Positions 15,925 to 22,851 of a DNA stretch of 34,043 nt are shown piece by piece (position 1 is the stretch's first letter; each line of letters starts with the position of its first letter). The translations under genes were made by a program, and so were the position numbers. Under the pieces are notes generated by a model. The model searched no databases. It saw only the letters and a list, made by a program, of their open reading frames with translations, and was not told the origin of the DNA. The DNA is taken from positions 1 to 34,043 of the forward strand of contig CALSMK010000022.1 of the NCBI GenBank assembly GCA_943787435.1, written 5' to 3'. This DNA comes from an uncultured Flavobacteriales bacterium (GTDB lineage Bacteria > Bacteroidota > Bacteroidia > Flavobacteriales_D > Sanyastnellaceae).

Positions 15925-16536
15925 ATGTCGAATCCAGCCTCATCCAAATCGATTCTGCCCTTCATCATTGGAGGATTGTGCGTCGTTTTGGCCGTGCTGG
16001 TTTGGCAAATCATTCCGAGGCAGCCTGCTGGACTCGCAGAAGAAGACATTCCCACCACGTTGGACGAAGCGGTCTCTTTGGACCCTGTTCAGCTGGCCGT
16101 GGAGAAGGTCAATGGGGCCAACCCCATGGAAGGTATTCTCGAACTCAAGGCCCTGGCCGAGGCTGAAGTGCCCAACGTCGATGCAGTCATCGAATTGGGC
16201 CGATTCAGCATTCAGTCAGGTCAAATTGACAAAGCCAAGGAGCGTTTTGTCCAGGCCATTGATTTGGCTCCAGATCGCGCAGAACCGTTGGTTCAACTGG
16301 GCATGCTGGAATTGGACGGAGGCCAACCGGCTGAAGCCTTGATTCATTTTGAACGGGCCGTGCTGGTAGACAGCACAGCCCACAATGCTTGGTTTTTCCA
16401 AGCACAATGCCACGAGCGCCTCGGAAATCCGGGCTTGGCACTCGCTGGCTACCAACGTTTTCTCCCCCTTTCCCCGGATACCATCATCGAACAGGCGGTC
16501 CGTCAACGGATTGACCTCCTGATTCAGAACTCATAA
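15925..16536 (+). CDS. TPR-containing membrane-anchored protein
   Basis: 203 residues from ATG 15925 (MSNPASSKSILPFIIGG); a GTG at 15919 adds two residues. One N-terminal transmembrane segment (ILPFIIGGLCVVLAVLVWQII, about residues 10-30) is followed by a periplasmic region with about three TPR units: VIELGRFSIQSGQIDKAKER, PLVQLGMLELDGGQPAEALI and AWFFQAQCHERLGNPGLALA. It is typical of the small TPR protein found between an HU gene and rng in Bacteroidota, to my recollection. Its partner is unknown. Confidence 0.8.
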   Translation: MSNPASSKSILPFIIGGLCVVLAVLVWQIIPRQPAGLAEEDIPTTLDEAVSLDPVQLAVEKVNGANPMEGILELKALAEAEVPNVDAVIELGRFSIQSGQIDKAKERFVQAIDLAPDRAEPLVQLGMLELDGGQPAEALIHFERAVLVDSTAHNAWFFQAQCHERLGNPGLALAGYQRFLPLSPDTIIEQAVRQRIDLLIQNS

Positions 16537-16547
16537 AATCTCCGACC

Positions 16548-16640
16548 ATGCCAAGTGGAAAGAAGCGCAAGCGCCATAAGATGGCCGTGCACAAGAAGAA
16601 GAAGCGTTTACGCAAGAATCGTCACAAGAAGAAGAAGTGA
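16548..16640 (+). CDS. 30-residue basic AURKAIP1/COX24-like (bS22/mS38-type) protein
   Basis: Starting at ATG 16548 the frame encodes MPSGKKRKRHKMAVHKKKKR and ends LRKNRHKKKK before TGA at 16640. More than half the residues are Lys or Arg. The R-K-R-H-K-M-x-x-H-K pattern resembles the C-terminal domain of mitochondrial AURKAIP1/COX24 (mS38) and the small bacterial bS22, which bind the small ribosomal subunit. Similar ~30-residue proteins are annotated in Bacteroidota as AURKAIP1/COX24 domain proteins. It sits 11 bp after the TPR gene and 64 bp before RNase G. It is too short for ordinary gene callers. A ribosomal role is inferred, not shown. Confidence 0.75.
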   Translation: MPSGKKRKRHKMAVHKKKKRLRKNRHKKKK

Positions 16641-16704
16641 CATCCATCGGCTTGCGAGGTCTTGGGCGAACGTGTCCTGACTGCAAGCCATGATTTCTTG
16701 ACGC

Positions 16705-18252
16705 GTGAACATCGAGTTGGTCATCAACAAGACCAAATCCGGGTTGCGTATTGCCATGTTAGAAGACGGCCTATTGGTCGAGCTTCACGAAGACAAAGGC
16801 AACCAGGAATATGCGGTCGGGGACATTTACCTCGGCCGGGTCAAAAAGGTACTGCCCAGTCTCAACGCAGGATTTGTGGACATCGGTCATCCAAAGGATG
16901 CCTTTCTTCACTACCTCGACTTGGGCCCGCAGTACCGCAGTTCTAAAAACTACGCCCAGCGTTCCATCAAAGGAACCCAGGCGAGCTCCGATCTCACCAA
17001 CTTCAAGTTGGAGTCGGACATCGAAAAGAAGGGCAACATGAAAGAGGTTGTGTCTGCAAGCCAGACCGTCCTTGTTCAGGTTGCCAAGGAGGCGATCTCC
17101 ACCAAAGGGCCGCGCTTGACGGCCGAAATCACCCTCGCAGGTCGATACCTCGTGCTTGTGCCGTTCTCCAACAAGATCAGCATCAGCCAAAGGATCAACA
17201 AAGAGAGTGAGCGGAAGCGTTTGCGCGTTTTGCTTCAGAGCATCCGTCCGGAAAACTGTGGCATCATTGTGCGCACCGTGGCCCAGGAAAAAGGGGCAGC
17301 TGATCTGCACTCCGATTTGGAGGATTTGACCAACCGTTGGAAGGAATTGCACACCAACCTTCGGAACGCCAAGCCCAGACAGCGAATCCTTGGGGAGATC
17401 AACAAGACGAGCTCTTTGCTCCGTGACTTGCTGAACCCCAACTTCTCTCAAATTCTGGTCAACGATCCAGAGGTTGCAGCAGAAGTCAGGGAATACTTGG
17501 CGGCGAACGCGCCGGACAAGGTGGACATTGTCAAGGAGTCCAAGGCCAAAGATGTGTTTGATGACCGTGGGGTCCACAGAATGATCAAGGCGAGCTTCGG
17601 CCGTCAAGTCAACCTGAGGAGTGGTGCCTACTTGATCGTGGAGCACACCGAAGCGATGCACGTCATCGATGTCAACTCTGGAGGAAGAAAGGCCGGTGCA
17701 ACCTCGCAAGAGGAAAACGCCATTGCCACCAACATGGAGTGCGCAGATGAAATCGCCCGCTTGTTGCGCCTGCGCGACATGGGAGGGATCATTTGTGTGG
17801 ACTTCATTGACATGGGTGAAGTGACCAATCGACGCAAGTTGACCGAGTCCCTTCGAAAGTCCATGAAGCCAGATAAAGCCAAGCACAATGTGTTGGCGCC
17901 AAGTCGCTTTGGGGTGGTGGAAATCACCCGTCAGAGGGTTCGGGAGGTGACCGACATCAAGACGGCCGAGCATTGCCCCTCATGCAATGGGACAGGCAAA
18001 GTCGAAGCCAGCATTTTGGTGACGGATCGAATTGAAGATGCTTTGAAGGCTGCTGCGGACCGAGGTCTGGGGTCGGTCACACTGCTGATTCACCCGATGG
18101 TCGAGTCCTACATCACACGCGGATTCTGGAACAACCAGTTGAAGCAGTGGAAAAAGGAGTTGGCCCTTAAAATTACCGTAGACAGCAACGACTCTATGGA
18201 GTTGTTGGAACACCATGTCTACGACGCTCAAGGGGAAGAACTTACCCTTTGA
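16705..18252 (+). CDS. rng: Ribonuclease G/E family endoribonuclease
   Basis: Single-strand-specific endonuclease for rRNA maturation and mRNA decay. 515 residues from GTG 16705 (MNIELVINKTKSGLRIAMLED); no in-frame ATG is better placed. The S1 domain lies at about 38-130 (GDIYLGRVKKVLPSLNAGFVDIG), interrupted by the insert seen in Bacteroidota RNase G. Catalytic Asp322 is in HVIDVNSGG and Asp366 in CVDFIDM. The Zn-link is CPSCNGTG (Cys424, Cys427). Length fits RNase G rather than RNase E, with no long C-terminal scaffold. Its last 11 nt overlap the convergent HD gene. Confidence 0.93.
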   Translation: MNIELVINKTKSGLRIAMLEDGLLVELHEDKGNQEYAVGDIYLGRVKKVLPSLNAGFVDIGHPKDAFLHYLDLGPQYRSSKNYAQRSIKGTQASSDLTNFKLESDIEKKGNMKEVVSASQTVLVQVAKEAISTKGPRLTAEITLAGRYLVLVPFSNKISISQRINKESERKRLRVLLQSIRPENCGIIVRTVAQEKGAADLHSDLEDLTNRWKELHTNLRNAKPRQRILGEINKTSSLLRDLLNPNFSQILVNDPEVAAEVREYLAANAPDKVDIVKESKAKDVFDDRGVHRMIKASFGRQVNLRSGAYLIVEHTEAMHVIDVNSGGRKAGATSQEENAIATNMECADEIARLLRLRDMGGIICVDFIDMGEVTNRRKLTESLRKSMKPDKAKHNVLAPSRFGVVEITRQRVREVTDIKTAEHCPSCNGTGKVEASILVTDRIEDALKAAADRGLGSVTLLIHPMVESYITRGFWNNQLKQWKKELALKITVDSNDSMELLEHHVYDAQGEELTL

Positions 18253-19495
18253 CAGCGGTCGGTCGGGGCGGCAATTCCTTGGGGTAAGCCAGGAAATGCC
18301 GCTCCACCGGCACGCTTAGCGTGCTCAAATTCAAGTGGTCGGACGCCGATGCAGCATCGCGAACAGTCCCGTCTTTGAACAGCATGCCAATTCCATGTGA
18401 TGCCGTGGAGTACGCCCGGTTGTCAATGCGGTCGTGCAGCACGAAACAAGCTGCATCGGCAGTAGACAGGCCCATCAGCTTTTCTACAGCTGTGATGCGC
18501 TCGGCGATGTCGTCTTGATTGAACGGGGCATCGCGCAGCTCAATTTTGAACAGCTTTCGGTGTGTCAAGCGCCTGCTGAGGTCAGAGAGAACCTGGTCGG
18601 GGTGATTCTGCCACGATTTGATGCAACACATCACATCGCTGTCGTCCAAGGCACAAAAGGTGGCGAGCACTTCAGGGTCGGCCATGAATTGAGCCCGGTC
18701 CAAATCTTGCGACAAAAAAGGCCGCAGGGCTGGGGTGGTCCACACGTCTTCACCTTGCAGCACCAGATCGCGGGCCCGCTCTAAAATGCCCATCATCATC
18801 CATTCAGCGGCCAGTACGGTCTTGTGCAGATAGACTTGCCAATACATGAGGCGCCGCGAGATGATGAATTTCTCGATGGAGTAAATGCCCTTTTCCTCGA
18901 CCACGAGGCGCCCTTCATGGACGTTGAGCATGCGAATGATGCGCTCGGAACTGATTTGACCTTCACTGACACCTGTGAAGAAGCTGTCTCTCCGCAAGTA
19001 GTCCATGCGGTCCATGTCGAGCTGGCTCGATACCAAGTCGTGCAAGAAGCCCTTTGGGTGGTGGTCATTGAAGATGTCGATCGCCGTATCGAGCATGCCG
19101 TTGAACTCTTCGTTCAGCCGGGTCATGATCAGGGTGCTGATTTCCTCGTGGTGGACACCGCGGACCAAGGTGTGCTCCAAGGCATGGCTGAAGGGGCCGT
19201 GGCCCACATCGTGAAGCAGAATGGCCATGCACGCGCCCCTGTACTCGTCTTCGGTGATCACGATGCCTTTCTCACGAAGGGAGTCCAAAGCCTCTTGCAT
19301 CAGGTGCAAAGCGCCCAATGCATGGTGGAAGCGGTTGTGCACGGCACCGGGATAAACCAAGTGACTCATGCCAAGTTGACTGATTCTGCGGAGCCGCTGA
19401 ACCCACGGATGGTCCATGATTTCCGTGAAGTCGGCGTGTCGGAGTTGGATGAACCCATACACAGGGTCATTTAACAGCTTGGGTCGGGCATCCAT
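18242..19495 (-). CDS. HD-domain phosphohydrolase (dGTPase/SAMHD1-like)
   Basis: 417 residues from ATG 19495 (MDARPKLLNDPVYGFIQLRH). The metal-binding HD set is complete: His57 in HNRFHHALGALHLM, His95-Asp96 in LLHDVGHGPFSH, and Asp in SSQLDMDRMDYLRRD (about 160-162). The family includes dNTP triphosphohydrolases. The N-terminal PVYGFI and WVQRLRRISQLG blocks are typical of the SAMHD1-like group widespread in Bacteroidota. The substrate is not certain. It is divergent from porX with a 77-bp gap and overlaps the end of rng by 11 bp. Confidence 0.85.
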   Translation of the reverse strand: MDARPKLLNDPVYGFIQLRHADFTEIMDHPWVQRLRRISQLGMSHLVYPGAVHNRFHHALGALHLMQEALDSLREKGIVITEDEYRGACMAILLHDVGHGPFSHALEHTLVRGVHHEEISTLIMTRLNEEFNGMLDTAIDIFNDHHPKGFLHDLVSSQLDMDRMDYLRRDSFFTGVSEGQISSERIIRMLNVHEGRLVVEEKGIYSIEKFIISRRLMYWQVYLHKTVLAAEWMMMGILERARDLVLQGEDVWTTPALRPFLSQDLDRAQFMADPEVLATFCALDDSDVMCCIKSWQNHPDQVLSDLSRRLTHRKLFKIELRDAPFNQDDIAERITAVEKLMGLSTADAACFVLHDRIDNRAYSTASHGIGMLFKDGTVRDAASASDHLNLSTLSVPVERHFLAYPKELPPRPTAVKG

Positions 19496-19516
19496 GGTCG
19501 AAATTTGGCGTGTTTC

Positions 19517-19548
19517 TTTGCACGTGCGGCCGCTCTGCAAAATAATTG
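19517..19548. promoter_or_regulatory. Candidate divergent promoters for porX and the HD gene
   Basis: On the plus strand TTTG at 19517-19520 and TAATTG at 19543-19548 (22-nt spacer) could serve porX, 25 nt from its ATG. On the minus strand TATTTTG (19538-19544) resembles a shortened TAnnTTTG for the HD gene. The AT-rich patch in an otherwise GC-rich gap supports a promoter, but neither match is exact. Confidence 0.3.
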
Positions 19549-19572
19549 CGACGAATCGCCATTGAAGGAAAC

Positions 19573-21141
19573 ATGACGCGCACTCCACACATCCTTTGGG
19601 CCGACGATGAGATCGACTTGCTCAAGCCTCACATTCTGTTTCTCGAAAGGAAAGGCTACGAGGTCACAGGCTACACCGATGGTGCGTCATTGCTGGATGC
19701 ATTGGAGGAGGACCGCATCGTAGATGTGGTGTTTCTGGACGAAAACATGCCCGGATTGACGGGCCTTGAGACCCTGCAGCGCATCAAAGCCAAGCGTCCT
19801 CACCTGCCGTGTGTGATGATCACCAAGAGTGAGGAAGAGCACATCATGGAAGAGGCCATCGGTTCCAAAATGGCCGATTACCTGATCAAGCCGCTGAATC
19901 CCAATCAAATTTTGCTGTCGCTGAAAAAGATTTTGGACGAAAAGCGATTGGTGGGAGAGAAGGCCATGAGCGACTACCAGAGGGAGTTCCGTGAGCTGGG
20001 CATGAGGCTGATGGACCGTTTGGGTCGTGAAGACTGGGAAGACATTCACAAGCGCTTGGTCCATTGGGACCTTGAGCTCGCCGCATCCGGTGACACCGGA
20101 ATGGCCGAAGTCTTGCGCATGCAAAAGCAGGATGCGGGTCGGCAGTTTGCGCGGTATGTCACCGACAATTATCCCGAATGGCTGGCCGATTTGGACCGTT
20201 GTGACGGCTCTGAAGATCCTTTGCTGGCGCCGAAAGTCTTGTCAGAGTCTGTCAAGCCCCTGTTGGATCAAGGAAAAAAGACCCTGTTGGTGGTCATCGA
20301 CAACTTTCGATATGATCAATGGCGCGCTTTGGGCCCGCTTCTTTCTTCGAATTGGCAAGTCCAATCGGAACGGATGCACTGGAGCTTTTTGCCCACGGCC
20401 ACCCAGTATGCCCGAAATGCCATGTTCGCGGGCATGACCCCAGCTCGGATCGCTGAGTCACATCCCCAATGGTGGAAGGACGAACAGGCTCAAGGGTCCA
20501 AGAATGCCTATGAATCGGAGTTGCTGGGCGTACAATTGAAATCTTGGGGGTTCAATGGAACGTGGGGCTACCACAAAATCACGGATGTGGGAGCGGGCCG
20601 AAAATTGCTCGAAGGCTTTCACCAAATCCGAGACCGAGACTTCACGGCAGTGGTGTTCAATTTTGTGGACATGCTCAGTCACGCCAGGACCGAAAGCGAA
20701 ATCATCAAGGAGTTGGCCGAAGATGAAGCGGCCTATCGCTCGCTGGCCATGAGTTGGTTTGAGCACAGCCCCCTGCGTGAACTTCTGGAGCGGGCTTCTG
20801 AAGAAGGGTTTGAACTTATACTGACCACAGACCATGGAACGGTGCAGGTTTCGGACCCCATCAAAGTGCAGGCCGAAAAAGAGGTGACGGACAACCCGAG
20901 GTACAAAACGGGCCGCAACCTGCGGCACGACGATTCGGTGTTTGTCGTGGACAATCCGTTGGCCTTGGGGTTGCCCAAAGCCAACCTTTCGAGCCGCTAC
21001 ATTTTTGCCAAAGAGCGCGACTTCATGGTGTACCCGAACAACTACAATCGTTTCGTCCGATACTTGGACGGCACCTTCCAGCACGGTGGAATTTCCATGG
21101 AGGAAATGTTGGTTCCGTTGGTGCACTTGGTCCCCAGATGA
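19573..21141 (+). CDS. porX: PorX, type IX secretion response regulator with PglZ domain
   Basis: 522 residues from ATG 19573 (MTRTPHILWADDEIDLLKPH). The receiver domain lies at residues 5-120, with the acidic pocket ADDE, phosphoacceptor Asp56 in VVFLDENMPG, Thr84 in MITKSEEE and Lys106 in YLIKPLNP. A helical linker follows. A PglZ/alkaline-phosphatase-like domain fills about 200-522: LLVVIDNFRYDQWRAL, FLPTATQYARNAMFAGM, FNFVDMLSHARTES, LILTTDHGTVQVSDP and the final FQHGGISMEEMLVPLVHL. PorX activates type IX secretion genes together with PorY and a SigP-type sigma factor in P. gingivalis; its PglZ domain has been reported to be a zinc-dependent phosphodiesterase. PorY is not in this window. 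The stop overlaps tsaE as ATGA. Confidence 0.93.
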   Translation: MTRTPHILWADDEIDLLKPHILFLERKGYEVTGYTDGASLLDALEEDRIVDVVFLDENMPGLTGLETLQRIKAKRPHLPCVMITKSEEEHIMEEAIGSKMADYLIKPLNPNQILLSLKKILDEKRLVGEKAMSDYQREFRELGMRLMDRLGREDWEDIHKRLVHWDLELAASGDTGMAEVLRMQKQDAGRQFARYVTDNYPEWLADLDRCDGSEDPLLAPKVLSESVKPLLDQGKKTLLVVIDNFRYDQWRALGPLLSSNWQVQSERMHWSFLPTATQYARNAMFAGMTPARIAESHPQWWKDEQAQGSKNAYESELLGVQLKSWGFNGTWGYHKITDVGAGRKLLEGFHQIRDRDFTAVVFNFVDMLSHARTESEIIKELAEDEAAYRSLAMSWFEHSPLRELLERASEEGFELILTTDHGTVQVSDPIKVQAEKEVTDNPRYKTGRNLRHDDSVFVVDNPLALGLPKANLSSRYIFAKERDFMVYPNNYNRFVRYLDGTFQHGGISMEEMLVPLVHLVPR

Positions 21142-21596
21142 AACCCGATTCATTGAACTGCCTTTGGCGCTCGGAGCCCTTTGGGTTGAACGACCTTTCA
21201 GCCCGCATTGAGGGTTTGCTGGAGCACCTCAAATGGGGAGATGTCGTCGCTTTGCAAGCCCCCATGGGGACAGGCAAAACCACTGTGGTCTCTGCCGTGG
21301 CCAAACACCACAAGGCCCAAGATGTGGCTTCGAGTCCCACTTTTGCTCTTTGCCAATCTTATCCCGTTGCACCGGACAAGGTCATTCGTCATCTGGATTT
21401 GTACAGAATTCGACACGTCGACGAGCTCTTGGACCTCGGTTGGGATGAATTGATGGAAGATGGCGATGCCTTAACCTTTGTTGAATGGCCTGAAAAGGCC
21501 GCAGATGAATTCCCAGAGTCCGCGGTCCTGTTGCGCATTGAGCGTTTGCCGGACGGAAAACGAATGGCCACACTTTGGCAACGGGAATCCGCCTAA
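21138..21596 (+). CDS. tsaE: tRNA threonylcarbamoyladenosine ATPase TsaE
   Basis: ATPase partner of TsaB/TsaD in making t6A at position 37 of ANN-decoding tRNAs. 152 residues from ATG 21138, overlapping the porX stop by 4 nt. The Walker A is APMGTGKTT (residues 41-49, Lys47). SSPTFALCQSY and HLDLYRI are the family's TPTF and D-L-Y-R blocks, and FVEWPEKA is its conserved E-W-x-E. Normal length. Genome-neighbour pairing of porX and tsaE makes the two co-translated here. Confidence 0.92.
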   Translation: MKPDSLNCLWRSEPFGLNDLSARIEGLLEHLKWGDVVALQAPMGTGKTTVVSAVAKHHKAQDVASSPTFALCQSYPVAPDKVIRHLDLYRIRHVDELLDLGWDELMEDGDALTFVEWPEKAADEFPESAVLLRIERLPDGKRMATLWQRESA

Positions 21597-21627
21597 ATTC
21601 CCCCTGTAGACCTCAATCGCATTCGCC

Positions 21628-22848
21628 GTGGAAACCAAGGAACGCATTCGAAGGCTGGCTTTACAAGCGGCCCTGTCGCCTCAAGAGCAGCAATTGGCTG
21701 TCCCAACCAATGAACAAAGCCTGCGGATTGGCATCCCGAAAGAGATGGTGTTGCAGGAAAGGCGGGTCGCTTTGGACCCTGATGCCGTGGGTCTGCTTGT
21801 GGCCCATGGCCACAACGTGGTGGTGGAGACAGGGGCAGGGGTCCATGCGCAATTCACCGATGCCGACTACAGCGAAGCCGGAGCGCGCATTGCGCCTGAC
21901 GCAGCTGCGGTTTATGACAACGACATCATTTTGAAAGTGGCCCCGCCGCAGGAGTCTGAACTGGAGTACATGCGGGACCGCCAAACCATTTTCAGTGGTT
22001 TGCAATTGGCCACCCACCCGGAGCGCACCATCGAAAAAATGATGGACCGGAAGATCACGGCTGTGGCTTGGGACTTCATGCAGGACCGAACGGGCATTTT
22101 CCCGCTGGTCCGCGCGATGGGAGAAATCGCCGGAACAACCAGTGTGCTTGTGGCCGCTGAATTCTTGGCCCACCCTGATTTTGGCGATGGCACGATGATG
22201 GGGGGCATGACCGGTGTCGCACCTTCAGAAGTGGTGATCATTGGTGCAGGTACCGTTGGTGAGTTTGCGGCCCGAGCCGCGATTGGTCTCGGCGCTTCGG
22301 TTCGTGTTTTTGATGCCAGCCCATACCGGTTGAGGCGTCTGCGCGGGGAAATCGGAGGGCGCTTGTGGACCAGTACTTTGCACCCCAAGGTTCTCAAAGA
22401 GTCTCTGGCTGCAGCCAATGTCGCCATTGGTGCAGTGCGCCCCCATCAAGGTCGAACCCCGATGATTGTGACCGAAGACATGGTCCATGGAATGCGCGAC
22501 GGTTCGGTGATTGTGGATGTCAGCATTGATTCGGGAGGTTGTTTTGAGACAAGTCGACTGACCAACCATCAGGACCCCGTGTTTGTGGACCAAGGCGTGA
22601 CCCACTACGGTGTGGCCAACATCCCCAGTCGGGTCCCCAGAACAGCGAGTTTGGCGCTGGCGAATTTGCTGGGGCCTCTGCTGAAGCAAGTGGGCGAAGC
22701 GGGAGGCATTGAAGTCGGGGTGGGCAGCAGCCCCATGATCCGAAGCGGAGTGTACCTGTTCCGAGGCAATGTGGTCAATCGCGACTTGGCCGATGCATTT
22801 GGTTGGCCCGCCAAAGATTTGAACCTGCTCCTCGCCGCTTACGAGTGA
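21628..22848 (+). CDS. ald: Alanine dehydrogenase family protein
   Basis: 406 residues from GTG 21628 (METKERIRRLALQAAL). AlaDh/PNT N-domain: RIGIPKEMVLQERRVALDP and GAGVHAQFTDADYSEAGA. The lysine of the pyruvate site is in ILKVAPP. The NAD domain has the Rossmann motif VVIIGAGTVGEFAARAAIGLG, followed by VSIDSGGCFETS and GVANIPSRVPRTASLALANL. The usual LHLA block with the catalytic His reads LQLATHP here; the neighbouring His in ATHP is not clearly equivalent. A ~30-residue N-terminal extension and this change are, as I recall, shared by Bacteroidota proteins annotated as alanine dehydrogenase, so true alanine activity is uncertain. It lies 31 bp after tsaE, convergent with mutS (3-bp gap). 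Confidence 0.85.
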   Translation: METKERIRRLALQAALSPQEQQLAVPTNEQSLRIGIPKEMVLQERRVALDPDAVGLLVAHGHNVVVETGAGVHAQFTDADYSEAGARIAPDAAAVYDNDIILKVAPPQESELEYMRDRQTIFSGLQLATHPERTIEKMMDRKITAVAWDFMQDRTGIFPLVRAMGEIAGTTSVLVAAEFLAHPDFGDGTMMGGMTGVAPSEVVIIGAGTVGEFAARAAIGLGASVRVFDASPYRLRRLRGEIGGRLWTSTLHPKVLKESLAAANVAIGAVRPHQGRTPMIVTEDMVHGMRDGSVIVDVSIDSGGCFETSRLTNHQDPVFVDQGVTHYGVANIPSRVPRTASLALANLLGPLLKQVGEAGGIEVGVGSSPMIRSGVYLFRGNVVNRDLADAFGWPAKDLNLLLAAYE

Positions 22849-22851
22849 GCC

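Noticed and set aside
16771-17973. Open frame of 400 codons antisense to rng
   Set aside because: It mirrors the codon pattern of RNase G; no signal, motif or ribosome-site support.
18241-18288. 7-bp inverted repeat CTTACCC/GGGTAAG at the rng-HD overlap
   Set aside because: A short stem with a 34-nt loop inside coding sequence; likely chance.
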